The notes under the pieces: model-generated
What the model saw: the letters and a program-made list of their open reading frames with translations, nothing else
Databases searched by the model: none
Told to the model about the DNA's origin: nothing
Translations under genes and position numbers: made by a program
Source: Clostridia bacterium
GTDB taxonomy: Bacteria; Bacillota; Clostridia; Christensenellales; Aristaeellaceae
Length of the DNA stretch: 54,291 nt
Direction of reading: 5' to 3'
Assembly: GCA_017552535.1 (NCBI GenBank)
Contig: JAFZPV010000028.1
Coordinates: forward strand, 1 to 54,291
In this document: in pieces, positions 8,074 through 16,946 of the stretch
How the letters are laid out: each line of letters opens with the position of its first letter
How positions within the stretch are numbered: position 1 is the stretch's first letter

Positions 8074-9945
8074 TCATCCTTCCTTGATGTTATATCTCAC
8101 GGGGATCCATATGCGCATCTCTTTAAAGCCGGAATTGTCCCAGTCGAAGTACGGGATCAATTCCAGTTCGCACGCTTCGAGCTTCGCCTGACCGACCTCG
8201 CCGTACAGGCCGTCACAGGCCTTGTTCAGCCGGTAGGCTTTGGTTTTGAGCGCGATCACGCGCTCGCCCGCGATCTCCTTTTCGTACTCCTCAAACGCGG
8301 CGTCCGCGGGAAGGTACAGGCCGCTCGCGTCTTCATCCTCCACGCAGTACACGACGGGGCCGCGCATCACGCACACGCTTGCCTCGTTCTCCTCCAGCTT
8401 CGCGTGAGCCCGCACGAGGCGCGGGCGCATGTCGATCTCGACAGAAGGGTTTGATCCTTCAAGAAAACCCCATTGCCAGACCCGCTTTCCATCCGTGTCG
8501 AATCTGTCCATCCAGTAGGGCTGGCGTGCGATGAAGTTATACTCCACCCCGTTCCAGTTACTGATCTCAAAGAAGACCTTTCCGTCCCACGGGTAATCCG
8601 TCTTTTCCTCGATATCGAACTCTGCGCCGTTCCCCAGCTTCACATGCGCCTTGCAAGCCATGTACAGGCAGGCATAGAGCGTGTCCCAGGCTTCGTAAAA
8701 CGCATAGGACGGAAGCTCCGCCATGAAGCGGCTCAGGTTCGTTGGGCAGCAGAAGCACTTAAAGGTATCCGTGCGCTCCCGGGGCCACATCAGGAAATAA
8801 TCCACTTCCTTCGTGCGCCTGAGCATGTTCTCGTAAAAGTACTTGTCGCCTTTTACGTTCACCGCGGCCATGGCCAGATTATACACGACGCGCTCGATAA
8901 AGTCCATGTATTTATCCTCGGGGCAGATGGCAAACATGCGGCTTGCCCAGAACACGCCGCCCAGCGCGCCGCAGGTCTCGTTGTAGGCAGTGATATTGGG
9001 CAGCTGATACTCGTAACCGAAAGCCTGGTGCACGCGCTTGGAGCCGATCAGGTCGCCAAAGGGCGAAGCGCCCGTGTACAGCGCGCCGAGGCCGCCGGTG
9101 ATATACATCTTGGTGTTCACCAGATTGTCGTAGCAGCTTTCCAGCACTGTGCGCAGCTCTTCGTCTCCCGTTTCGATATACAGATCGGCGACGCCAGCGT
9201 ACAGGTAGGTGGCGCGCACGGCATGGCCGTGCATTTTGCGCTGCTGCTTCAGCGGGATCGCGTCCTGATTGTCGTCGGTGCCGTTTTCCACGTAATCGCG
9301 CAGCTCGATGGCCATTTTGAGCGCGTCCAGGTATTTTTTGTCTCCCGTGGTGCGGTACAGCTCCGCCAGGCCCATATAATGCGAGGGGCAGACCGCCGTC
9401 ATGGCTTTTTTCTCACTGACGGCTTTTAAGTATCTGCTGTACAGATAATCGGCGGCTTTCTTCGCCACGTTCAGCAGTGTTTCGTCCCCGGTCAGGCGGA
9501 AGTGCACGCAGGCCAGGGTGAACAGATGACCGAAGTTGTACTCCTCAAAGTCGTCCTGATCCGCATGGCGCACCATCTGTCCCTTGCGGGAGGCGATGAT
9601 CTGCTTGGTGGATATGTAGCCGTCCGGCTCCTGGGCCCGCGCGATCAGAAAAGCGTATTCGCTGATATCGATGCCGAAGTACACACAGCCCTCCAGCAGC
9701 TTGTAAAAGTCGCCGTCGCCGTAGACGTTGCCCCGAAATTCGCCCTCGCTCTCCCCCGCCGCGATGCGGAAGTTCTCCACCTCGTGAAAGAAGCTGTCCG
9801 GGTCTGCGTAGATGCTCAAAACGTGCGGGATCATCACGTCCCGCGCCGATAAGCGCCGCGTGTGGATGAGGCCGCCTGTGGTCTCGGTCCTTCCCTCGAT
9901 CTGTGCCGCCTCAGCGTGCGGCGAACGCCTGGTATCCACGATCAT
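8074..9945 (-). CDS. GH127-like (DUF1680) beta-L-arabinofuranosidase family enzyme
   Basis: This 623-residue protein matches GH127/DUF1680: an all-helical (alpha/alpha)6 barrel followed by beta domains. The zinc-thiolate site is visible as Glu323 and Cys325 in AYNETCGALG and Cys399-Cys400 in FKCFCCPTNLSR, equal in arrangement to Glu338, Cys340, Cys417 and Cys418 of the characterised Bifidobacterium enzyme HypBA1. One of the paired cysteines is the nucleophile in that family. Sixteen residues before Glu323, where HypBA1 has the proposed acid/base Glu322, this protein has Gln307 (HQAFG). There is no signal peptide. The ATG at 9945 overlaps the GH29 stop by ATGA. The expected role is removal of an L-arabinofuranose or related residue inside the cell. 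Confidence 0.88.
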   Translation of the reverse strand: MIVDTRRSPHAEAAQIEGRTETTGGLIHTRRLSARDVMIPHVLSIYADPDSFFHEVENFRIAAGESEGEFRGNVYGDGDFYKLLEGCVYFGIDISEYAFLIARAQEPDGYISTKQIIASRKGQMVRHADQDDFEEYNFGHLFTLACVHFRLTGDETLLNVAKKAADYLYSRYLKAVSEKKAMTAVCPSHYMGLAELYRTTGDKKYLDALKMAIELRDYVENGTDDNQDAIPLKQQRKMHGHAVRATYLYAGVADLYIETGDEELRTVLESCYDNLVNTKMYITGGLGALYTGASPFGDLIGSKRVHQAFGYEYQLPNITAYNETCGALGGVFWASRMFAICPEDKYMDFIERVVYNLAMAAVNVKGDKYFYENMLRRTKEVDYFLMWPRERTDTFKCFCCPTNLSRFMAELPSYAFYEAWDTLYACLYMACKAHVKLGNGAEFDIEEKTDYPWDGKVFFEISNWNGVEYNFIARQPYWMDRFDTDGKRVWQWGFLEGSNPSVEIDMRPRLVRAHAKLEENEASVCVMRGPVVYCVEDEDASGLYLPADAAFEEYEKEIAGERVIALKTKAYRLNKACDGLYGEVGQAKLEACELELIPYFDWDNSGFKEMRIWIPVRYNIKEG

Positions 9946-11360
9946 AGCTCTGTCACCCTCAGCGCGTACACGGGTTCCTCCTTTATGCCTTCAGGCAGAT
10001 ATACGGTGAGCGCCTCGTTCGTGCGTTCAAAGCGCGCTTCCGCCTCCAGGCCGGGCACCGTGACGCGGATATCGCCCTTCACGCAGCCGTCTTTGCCTAA
10101 TGCCCTGACGGTAAACCTGCCGTCTTCCGGGGCGCCCATGGCGAGGATGTACACATTCTTGCCGTTTCGGGTAAAGCGGAAATCCCTTGACGTCAGTTGG
10201 TAAGCGCCGCTCTCCATGGCGATGCCGTCCTTCATCTGCTGTTTTACACGCTCGATGTTGTAATCTTCGTTCGTGCCCTGTGTGACGCCCTCGGCGGAGA
10301 TCTCGAAGGGTTCCGTGCCGTAGATGGCTTCACCGTACCGGCGGAGCCAGTCGCCCACAAAGTACAGTTCGCGTCTGGCTTCCTCCGGGAAGGAACCGTC
10401 CGCCCTGGGACCCACGTTGAGCAGAAGGTTTCCGTTTTTGCTCACTACGTCGCACAGCTGCTGCAGGATCTTCGCAGCAGGCTTGTATTTGGGATTTTGC
10501 ACGATGCACCAGGTGATGTTGTCTTCCAGCCGGTCGTCGGTCTGCCACACGAAGGGCTGCTTTTCGGCAAAGCGCCCGCACTCCACGTCGTATACGCCGA
10601 CGCCCGCGGGAAAATCGCTCTGCTTGTAGGTCATGATGCCGTCCTGCACGCCGGACTGGTTGTAATAGATGTCCGCGGCCTCGCGGCGCACTTCCTCCGG
10701 GATGATCAGCATGCGGCTGTCGTAGTACAGCACGTCGGGCTTGTAGTTTACGGCTACCTCCCGCACTTTTTCCAGCCACACGCGACAGAACTTTTCGTCC
10801 GGCATGCGGTAAGGCATATAGCGGCAGGTCTCCAGGGGCAGCGCGGGTCCGTAGTATATCTCATTTTTCGGATCGTACACGTCGGCCTCCGGATCGGAGG
10901 ACATGAACCAGCCCCACAGCCACTGGTGGTGCAGCGTGGCCAGGAATCTGATGCCCCTTTCGCGGAAGGCCCGGGCGCATTCCCCCACCACGTCCCGGCC
11001 CAGATAAGTGACGGCGTTTATGGGGTTGACCTTGCTGTTCCACATGGAAAAGTTGTCTGCGTGCTCGCTCACGGGACCGGCATACTTGGCGCCGCTCCTT
11101 ACCACCAGTTCGGCCCAGTCGTCGGCGTCGAAGGCTTCTCCTTTGAACATGGGCAGAAAGTCTTTGTAGCCAAAGTCCGAGAGCTTGCCGAAGCGCTTCA
11201 CGTGCTCCAGGTTCTGTTTGGAGCCCTTCAGGTACATATTGCGGGAATACCATTCGTTTTCACACGCGGGAACGCTGTACGGGCCCCAGTGGAAGAACAG
11301 GCCGAATTTTGCCTGTTTAAACCAGTCGGGAGACGTGCGCATCTGTTTTGACCAGTCCAT
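9942..11360 (-). CDS. GH29-like alpha-L-fucosidase
   Basis: This 472-residue protein opens with WFKQAKFGLFFHWGPYSVPA, the standard GH29 N-terminus, followed by GAKYAGPVSEHADNFSMWNS (the substrate His region; most members read HHDGF). PDVLYYDSRM supplies the likely nucleophile Asp in the PDxLxxD context, and NGNLLLNVGPRADGSFPEE is the usual end-of-barrel motif. The C-terminal part forms a beta domain. I use the ATG at 11360, six bases after AGGAGG; a GTG six bases upstream overlaps that site. There is no signal peptide, so it would act on imported oligosaccharides. Families GH29 and GH127 together fit pectic or hemicellulosic side chains. The altered HHDGF motif may shift specificity. Confidence 0.88.
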   Translation of the reverse strand: MDWSKQMRTSPDWFKQAKFGLFFHWGPYSVPACENEWYSRNMYLKGSKQNLEHVKRFGKLSDFGYKDFLPMFKGEAFDADDWAELVVRSGAKYAGPVSEHADNFSMWNSKVNPINAVTYLGRDVVGECARAFRERGIRFLATLHHQWLWGWFMSSDPEADVYDPKNEIYYGPALPLETCRYMPYRMPDEKFCRVWLEKVREVAVNYKPDVLYYDSRMLIIPEEVRREAADIYYNQSGVQDGIMTYKQSDFPAGVGVYDVECGRFAEKQPFVWQTDDRLEDNITWCIVQNPKYKPAAKILQQLCDVVSKNGNLLLNVGPRADGSFPEEARRELYFVGDWLRRYGEAIYGTEPFEISAEGVTQGTNEDYNIERVKQQMKDGIAMESGAYQLTSRDFRFTRNGKNVYILAMGAPEDGRFTVRALGKDGCVKGDIRVTVPGLEAEARFERTNEALTVYLPEGIKEEPVYALRVTEL

Positions 11361-11380
11361 AAGCACCTCCTGAAGCTTCT

Positions 11381-12730
11381 TTATACAATGGGTTCGTCCA
11401 GAAACGGGATGGCGGGAAGATTGGTGGCGTCGTCCATCACGGGCTGGGGCTTGGGTACTGCGCCCAGGCCCATGGACACGAAAACCCCGCCGCGCATCTC
11501 CCTGGCCAGCGTGACGGTCAGGCAGTTTCCTTCAGCGCGGATGCCGCTTACGGGGATTTGGCCCGCTTCATCCCGGATCGCAAGCTCCTGGCGTTCCGCC
11601 GGGCCCCGCAGCAAGAGAGATCCCCGTACGTTATCAAACACCAGTCTGAACTGGTTTTCGCTTGTCTTTTCAGCACGCATCAGGTCCGGCGCCCGTACGC
11701 CCAGATCCATGAGCGCGGCCAGCTGCTCGCCCAGGGCGACGTTGGAGGACGGGCTTAAGTGGATATCGTCCGCCAGGTCCATGCCCCAGGTGGGCAGCAG
11801 ATAGACTTCCCTGATCTCGTGGGCTGCCCGCCGCTGAGCCGCCCGGATCAGGTCCCACTGGCGGGGCGAAGTATCGCCGAGATAGCCGTTTAACTGAAAG
11901 GTATAAAACGGGATCGTCCATCCCAGTATGCGCCGCGTGCTCTCCACGAGGCTTTTGAAGGAATCGAAATATGTATCTGTTTCGCCGGTCATGGCTTCTG
12001 CACAGCCCTGATACCACAAAATGGCTGTCGCCCCGCCGGCGCGCTGTATTTTCGAGATCATGTTTCTGAACAGGTGTCCGCCCTGTTTGGGGTCCCAGTC
12101 GCGGATGGGACTTCCGCCCTGCGCCGCGGGGATCAGGCCCACCGGGCAGGAGGTATAGTCGGCGTGCCGTTTGCCGAAGGAAAGAAAAGGAGACGTTCCC
12201 ACCTGCCCCATAGGAACGTTCGGGCATTCGTAGGCGTCCGTGGCGTCGTTCAGGGGATGGGTGGCCATGTCCCAAACGCCGCTGTTGCGCTTAACGTGTA
12301 CGCGTACGTCCGGCGCGTCCCAGGCCACGCCCTTGCCGTATCCGGCGGCGTTGGACTGGCCCGCGATCACAAACACGTCGCCGCAGCCGATGTGCATGCG
12401 CATATCGCCGCGGAAGCGCCAGTGCTCGCCGGTTTTGGCGGACACCGCGTCCAGGCAGGTCTCCAGCCGGTACAGTCCGCCGCGGGGGATCGTGACGCAG
12501 GCGCTCCACGTATTATCGTCATAAGAGTCGGCGCCCGTCCATCCGGTGATCACAGAGTTGTCGTCCTGCCTGAGCAGCCGGTAGGAAGGCACCGCGCTGG
12601 ACACGCCCGCGCGCCCCGCTCCCTCCTCCAGCCGCCAGGAGCCGCCTATCTCAGCCTGACAGCAGCCGTCCTTGCAGGGGAAAATCTGCCAGGAGCTCAC
12701 GCCCCGTGTGATGCGGGTTCCGTAAAACAT
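11381..12730 (-). CDS. SGNH-family carbohydrate acetylesterase (sialate O-acetylesterase-like)
   Basis: The protein of 449 residues has the SGNH hydrolase blocks: VFVIAGQSNAAGYGKG (block I, nucleophile Ser), AAQGGSPI (oxyanion Gly), ILWYQGCAEA (oxyanion Asn replaced in the usual YQGE/N block) and DLADDIHLSPSSN (Asp-x-x-His of the triad). This is the PF03629 type used for removing acetyl groups from sialic acid, xylan or pectin side chains. A beta-rich N-terminal domain of about 125 residues and a C-terminal beta domain flank it. The ATG at 12730 follows AGGAGG with six spacer bases; an upstream in-frame codon is not needed. Cytoplasmic location is likely. It would deacetylate imported oligosaccharides before the glycosidases act. 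Confidence 0.85.
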   Translation of the reverse strand: MFYGTRITRGVSSWQIFPCKDGCCQAEIGGSWRLEEGAGRAGVSSAVPSYRLLRQDDNSVITGWTGADSYDDNTWSACVTIPRGGLYRLETCLDAVSAKTGEHWRFRGDMRMHIGCGDVFVIAGQSNAAGYGKGVAWDAPDVRVHVKRNSGVWDMATHPLNDATDAYECPNVPMGQVGTSPFLSFGKRHADYTSCPVGLIPAAQGGSPIRDWDPKQGGHLFRNMISKIQRAGGATAILWYQGCAEAMTGETDTYFDSFKSLVESTRRILGWTIPFYTFQLNGYLGDTSPRQWDLIRAAQRRAAHEIREVYLLPTWGMDLADDIHLSPSSNVALGEQLAALMDLGVRAPDLMRAEKTSENQFRLVFDNVRGSLLLRGPAERQELAIRDEAGQIPVSGIRAEGNCLTVTLAREMRGGVFVSMGLGAVPKPQPVMDDATNLPAIPFLDEPIV

Positions 12731-12748
12731 GCTTTTCCTCCTGAAAAC

Positions 12749-12776
12749 GGACCCCGGAGGCAAGCCTCCGGGATCC
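12749..12776 (-). terminator. Intercistronic hairpin between binding-protein and esterase genes
   Basis: CCCGGAGG/CCTCCGGG make an 8-bp stem (12753-12772) with loop CAAG and three further outer pairs. It lies between the solute-binding-protein stop (12810) and the esterase start (12730). No real T run follows. As in many sugar ABC operons it may protect or partly terminate the transcript so that more binding protein than enzyme is made. Confidence 0.6.
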
Positions 12777-12809
12777 GCCTCTCAGATCATAAACCGATCC
12801 GGAATGGGA

Positions 12810-14486
12810 TTAGTCGTTGTAGTACTTGAGGGTCTCCAGGTCAGAGCCTTCGTTCTGCGCCTCGACGATATCGTCAAAGCCCTTGTACTGGCTCTTGAGG
12901 CCTTCCACGTAGGCGGCCCATACGGCGTCGTCGGTGATGTCGAGTTCGCCGGTGATGAACTTGACGCTTTCGGTCTTGGCATACTTCTCGCACGCGGACT
13001 TCAGGGAAGCGCGGGCAGAATTGATCTCGTCAGCCACGTTCACAACGGGAGCGCGGTCGAAGGGAGAAATGGAATCCTTGCCGCCGTTGATAGCGGTCTC
13101 GTACCAGTAGTGGCCATCGTAGTAGCCCTTCTCGGCGTTCCACCAGGGCTCGGTATCGCCGTAAGCCGCGATGGTGGAGAAGATCTGGGGCACGAACGCG
13201 ATGCCGGTGCGGGCGGAAGCGGAGGACATGATGCCTTCGTCAGCCAGCAGCTGCGCGCGGTCGGACACGGGCTGAGCCATGAACTTGTCGGTATAGTGGC
13301 GCATGCCGTCTTCGCCCAGGTACCAGTCTTCACCCTCGACGCCCCAGTTGAGCATCAGGTAGATGTCCGGGCTGTACTGATAGTCGATCATGGTCACGAC
13401 CCACTCGGGGTACTCGGTCTCAGCGCTGATGATGATGCCCATGGTGCGGGTGGTGCCCAGGTTCTTGCCGGTGATCTTGGAGCCCCACTTCCAGGCGGTG
13501 CCGTGATCGGAGGAGGGCAGGTACGCAAGGCCCCACTCGATCCCGTCGTCGCTCTGGGCGTTCCAGGTCTGCACGGAGCCGGCCCAGTTGGTGGGCACGA
13601 TCAGCACGCGGCCGTTCTCGGCTTCGTCGTCAGCGGAAGAGTCGGTCTGGAATTCGGGGTTGATGTAGCCCAGCTCGTACAGCTCATGCAGCTCGGTGAG
13701 CATTTCGCGGAAGTTGTCCTCGATGGGGCCGAAAGCCCACTCTTCGCCGTTCCAGTACAGGGTGTCCCAGGTGTGGAAGGTGCCCACGAATCCGCGGTAG
13801 AAAGCCATCCAGCTGGCGCCGTTGTGCAGCACGTAGTCGGCATCCACTTCACCGGAGTCGATCAGGGCCTTCAGCTCGGCGCACAGATCTTTGAACTCGT
13901 CCCATGTCTCAGCGGGCTTGAGGTCGTACTTCTTGAGCACGTCGAAGCGGTAGGCGTAAGCCGCGAAGGACTGGGCGCCCGCCAGGTTGACGTCGTTGTC
14001 ATAGCCGTCCCAGAACACGTAGGAGGTGCCGTCGGGGTTGTTGATGCCTTCCTGGCCGCCCACGACGCCCGCCACGAAGGTGGGATAGTAGACCATGTAG
14101 TCAGCGTACTCGTTCACGTTGAGCACCACGCCCTGGGCGCCGTACTCGTTTACGAGCTCGCTCTGAGAATAGGTGTTCACGTCAGCCAGGTCCTTGGCGG
14201 CCAGGTTGACGGACTCATTGGCGCGGAAGTCGTCCCAGGGCAGGAAGGATTTCCATTCGATCTCCAGCTTGACGCCCAGGTACTCTTCCATCTTTTCCTG
14301 CCACAGCTTCATCATTTTGGTATCGCGCTGATCGGTACCAAAGTTGGGAACGTTCGCCGTGATTTTCAGGGTGTTGTCCGGCAGTTCGGGATAGAACAGG
14401 CCTTCGATGGGGCCTTCAGCCGCAAAAGCGGACATGCAGCCCAGGGCCAGCACTAAAGCGATTGCCACTGCAAGCAGTTTCTTCAT
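12810..14486 (-). CDS. Extracellular sugar-binding protein of an ABC transporter (LplA-like)
   Basis: This 558-residue protein starts with a signal peptide, KKLLAVAIALVLALGCMSAF. Cys17 in LALGC satisfies a loose lipobox, so lipid anchoring is likely; otherwise cleavage after AFA would release it. The mature part is a family 1 solute-binding protein with many aromatic residues (WNGEEWAFGP, YNWPTNWAG-like stretches), as expected for oligosaccharide binding. Length is typical of the Paenibacillus LplA class, about 500-560 residues. It is preceded by two permease genes (LplB-YtcP-LplA order) and followed by a hairpin. AGGAGG precedes the ATG. No ATPase gene is present in this window, so a shared MsmX-like ATPase presumably powers uptake. 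The ligand is probably a pectic oligosaccharide. Confidence 0.9.
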   Translation of the reverse strand: MKKLLAVAIALVLALGCMSAFAAEGPIEGLFYPELPDNTLKITANVPNFGTDQRDTKMMKLWQEKMEEYLGVKLEIEWKSFLPWDDFRANESVNLAAKDLADVNTYSQSELVNEYGAQGVVLNVNEYADYMVYYPTFVAGVVGGQEGINNPDGTSYVFWDGYDNDVNLAGAQSFAAYAYRFDVLKKYDLKPAETWDEFKDLCAELKALIDSGEVDADYVLHNGASWMAFYRGFVGTFHTWDTLYWNGEEWAFGPIEDNFREMLTELHELYELGYINPEFQTDSSADDEAENGRVLIVPTNWAGSVQTWNAQSDDGIEWGLAYLPSSDHGTAWKWGSKITGKNLGTTRTMGIIISAETEYPEWVVTMIDYQYSPDIYLMLNWGVEGEDWYLGEDGMRHYTDKFMAQPVSDRAQLLADEGIMSSASARTGIAFVPQIFSTIAAYGDTEPWWNAEKGYYDGHYWYETAINGGKDSISPFDRAPVVNVADEINSARASLKSACEKYAKTESVKFITGELDITDDAVWAAYVEGLKSQYKGFDDIVEAQNEGSDLETLKYYND

Positions 14487-14559
14487 GTAGGTTTCCTCCT
14501 ATTGATATTAATCAACCGCCGTGCGGTGTGATCCGAATGAATATAGGGCTTTTTCCAGG

Positions 14560-15480
14560 TCAGCCCTTGACCGCGCCCACCTGCATGCCCTGCTCGAAGT
14601 ACTTCTGGATGAAGGGGTAGATGAGCAGAAGCGGCGCGATGGTGGCCACGAGGCAGGCGTACTGCACGTTCAGGGTGTTCACCGAGCCGTTGGTCATGGC
14701 GATGGACGCGTCTGAGAACGTGGCGGTCACCGAGGTGTACACGATGGAGCGCAGGATGTTCTGTATGGGCTGCCTGTCGGGATTCTTGATGTAGAGCATG
14801 GCGGCGAAATAGCTGTTCCACATGCCCACGATGGCAAACAGGCTGAAGGTGGCGAACAGCGCCTTGGACAGGGGCACGATGATCCTGAGCAGTATCCTCA
14901 GTTCGCCCGCGCCGTCGATCAGGGCAGCTTCGCGGATCTCGTGGGAGATGCCCTTGAAGAAAGCCCTGTACAAAAACGTGTTCCACGCCCCCACTGCGCC
15001 GGGCAGCACCAGGGCCCAGAGGGTGTCCATCAGGCCCAGGTTTCTGATCAGCAGGTAAGCCGGGACCGTGCCGCCGGAGAAGAACATGGTGATCAGAAGC
15101 AGGATGCTGATGGGTTTTCTGAGCACGAAGTCGCTGACCGAGAGCGGATAGGCCAGGCACGCGGTCATGGACACGCTGATGGCCGTATAGGTGAGCGAGT
15201 ACAGAAGCGTCCATCCGTAGGAGCGGTAGATGGTGGTTTTGGAAAACACGATCTCATAGCCCTTTACGTTCAGTTCCCGGGGCCAGATGCCCACCATATG
15301 CCGGTCGATCATGCGGCTGGAGGACAGGGATATGGCCAGCACCCGCAAAAACGGCAGCAGCACGATGGCGCAGAACAAAATCAGAAAGACTGCGTTCACC
15401 ACGTCGAAGGTGTATCCGCCGATGTGGATCTTGTTTCGTACCTTGCGCCTGGGGGCGTTTACAACGGTCATTTTGTTCAT
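14560..15480 (-). CDS. Carbohydrate ABC transporter permease (YtcP/LplC type)
   Basis: The 306-residue membrane protein has about six hydrophobic segments (first at VVNAVFLILFCAIVLLPFL) and the cytoplasmic EAA loop EIREAALIDGAGELRILLRI, which contacts the ATPase. The end GMQVGAVKG is characteristic of the LplC/YtcP subgroup. I use the ATG at 15480, preceded by GAGGAGG, instead of an upstream in-frame codon. It lies 13 bases after its partner permease and 73 bases before the binding-protein gene. It forms the channel with that partner. Confidence 0.92.
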   Translation of the reverse strand: MNKMTVVNAPRRKVRNKIHIGGYTFDVVNAVFLILFCAIVLLPFLRVLAISLSSSRMIDRHMVGIWPRELNVKGYEIVFSKTTIYRSYGWTLLYSLTYTAISVSMTACLAYPLSVSDFVLRKPISILLLITMFFSGGTVPAYLLIRNLGLMDTLWALVLPGAVGAWNTFLYRAFFKGISHEIREAALIDGAGELRILLRIIVPLSKALFATFSLFAIVGMWNSYFAAMLYIKNPDRQPIQNILRSIVYTSVTATFSDASIAMTNGSVNTLNVQYACLVATIAPLLLIYPFIQKYFEQGMQVGAVKG

Positions 15481-15493
15481 TGTGTGCGCCTCC

Positions 15494-16450
15494 TCAGAAC
15501 ATGGCCTGTTCGGCATCGATCGTTTTGACGATCCGGTTGGTGGTGAGCACCAGCACCAGGCTCACCAGCGACACCAGCAGGTTGACCGCCGTGCCGTAAT
15601 CGAAGCGCCCGTTGGCGATGCCCATCGTGTACACGTACGTGCTGATCACTTCCAGCTCCGTGCGGTTGGTGTTGTTCATCAAAAGCAGGATCTTGGTGAA
15701 GTCCTGAGACAGGATGTTGCCGGAGTTCAGGATCAGCACGATGGTGGTGGTGGGCAGGATGGCGGGCAGCGCGATGTGGCGGATCTTCTGGAAGCGGTTC
15801 GCACCGTCGATATTGGCTACGTCGTACAGGGACGTATCCACGTTGGCGAGCGCGGACAGGTATATGATGGAGCCCCAGCCGGCGCCCTGCCAGATCGCCG
15901 AGCCGATGTAGAAGAACATGAAATAATCCGTGCCCGCGTTCATATTCACGCGGGGCAGGCCGAACAGCTGGCGGATGTTGTTGAACAGGCCGTTCAGGGA
16001 GCCGAACTCGTTCAGCATGGTGCAGATGACCACCACGGAGATGAAATGGGGTATGTAGGAAATGGACTGCACGCCGCGCTTGAAAGCTTTGGAGGCCACT
16101 TCGTTGAGCGACAGGGCCAGGATGATCGGCATCGGATAGGTGAAGATCAGGGAGAAAATACCGACCTTCAGCGTCTGCATGATGATCTTGAAGCAGTTGA
16201 CGTTTTCGAAAAATTCCACCAGGTTGTCAAAGCCCACCCAGCGGCTGCGCCATACGCCCAGCCCGGCGTCGTATTTTTTGAATGCGATGAGCACGCCGTA
16301 CATGGGACCGTAGTGGAAAAGGAACAGCAGCGCCATGGGAACGATGCACAGCATCACCAGAGCGCGCTGCTTCCAAAGGAGAGAGAAAAACCGAAGCACG
16401 GGGTTTTGTTTTCTTCTGCGGTACAAGGCCGCGCTGTCTGTCTGAACCAA
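15494..16450 (-). CDS. Carbohydrate ABC transporter permease (LplB type), TTG start
   Basis: This is the partner permease, 318 residues if begun at the TTG at 16450. That codon is seven bases after AAAGGGGG, and the protein then opens VQTDSAALYRRRKQNPVLRF, a typical basic N-terminus ahead of the first membrane segment ALVMLCIVPMALLFLFHY. An ATG at 16546 would add 32 residues including a second hydrophobic stretch and would cover the likely promoter region, so I think it is wrong. The EAA loop is visible as DVANIDGANRFQKIRHIALP. The C-terminus DAEQAMF is standard for this group. It is the first gene of the operon. Confidence 0.88.
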   Translation of the reverse strand: MVQTDSAALYRRRKQNPVLRFFSLLWKQRALVMLCIVPMALLFLFHYGPMYGVLIAFKKYDAGLGVWRSRWVGFDNLVEFFENVNCFKIIMQTLKVGIFSLIFTYPMPIILALSLNEVASKAFKRGVQSISYIPHFISVVVICTMLNEFGSLNGLFNNIRQLFGLPRVNMNAGTDYFMFFYIGSAIWQGAGWGSIIYLSALANVDTSLYDVANIDGANRFQKIRHIALPAILPTTTIVLILNSGNILSQDFTKILLLMNNTNRTELEVISTYVYTMGIANGRFDYGTAVNLLVSLVSLVLVLTTNRIVKTIDAEQAMF

Positions 16451-16946
16451 ACCGACGTCCCCCTTTGAAATAAAAAGCGATCCAAAAACGGTTATAATCA
16501 CGGAATGGTTAAAGCTTACCATAAATCCCGAGAAAAGTCTACCCATTTGACGAAATTTTCAGTAAATTCTTAAATGATTTTTTAGCTCCGGTTTTGCTGG
16601 CGGTATGCGATGCTGCCCGGCAGACAGGCGTGGACAGCTAAGGCATACTGTTTTGCCTGTTTCACAGGCGGTGCCGCGAACAGGAATCAGGCTTATCCGC
16701 GGGCACATACAGGCCAAAGCACGCTGGGCCGCCTGCAGAACGGAGGAATGTGCCGATGGCCAAAGCTTAACCGTGCAGGTTCTCAACCTTGCCTGTGCTT
16801 AATTTTACTTAATTTATCTAAATTCCGTCCTTGTTTGTTTTGTGCCGGTTAAAAAGTGGAAGAACATTCCCATTTTGTCCGCATAAGTTCTTTTCAAAAG
16901 GCCGGGATTCATGTATAATGGAGGCATCAAACCGACGGAGGCCCGC
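16451..16946. other. Divergent intergenic region between the two sugar operons
   Basis: About 500 bases separate the permease operon (minus) from the GH42 operon (plus). I see no gene here. An AT-rich part (16470-16600) should hold the permease promoter, but I cannot fix it. TGGTTA-AAGC-TTACCA at 16506-16521 is an inverted repeat with one mismatch, located 55-70 bases before the TTG start, and could be an operator. TTGACG at 16547 with TTAAAT at 16570 (17-base spacing, plus strand) is a weak promoter candidate. The middle part (16600-16860) shows nothing I recognise. Confidence 0.5.
16891..16919 (+). promoter_or_regulatory. Promoter of the GH42 operon
   Basis: TTTTCA (16891-16896) and a perfect TATAAT (16914-16919) are 17 bases apart, 28 bases before the GH42 start codon at 16947. 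The -10 box contains the ATG at 16911 that would otherwise be read as the start of the gene, so that upstream start can be excluded. Confidence 0.75.

Noticed and set aside
12729-14456. A 575-codon open frame on the plus strand
   Set aside because: It is antisense to the solute-binding protein gene, which has a signal peptide, ribosome site and operon context.
16451-16546. Upstream ATG for the LplB-type permease
   Set aside because: It lacks a ribosome site and adds an unusual hydrophobic segment; the TTG at 16450 has AAAGGGGG at good spacing.
16911-16946. Upstream ATG for the GH42 gene
   Set aside because: The ATG overlaps the TATAAT -10 box, so the transcript starts downstream of it; ATG 16947 has a proper ribosome site and the family N-terminus.
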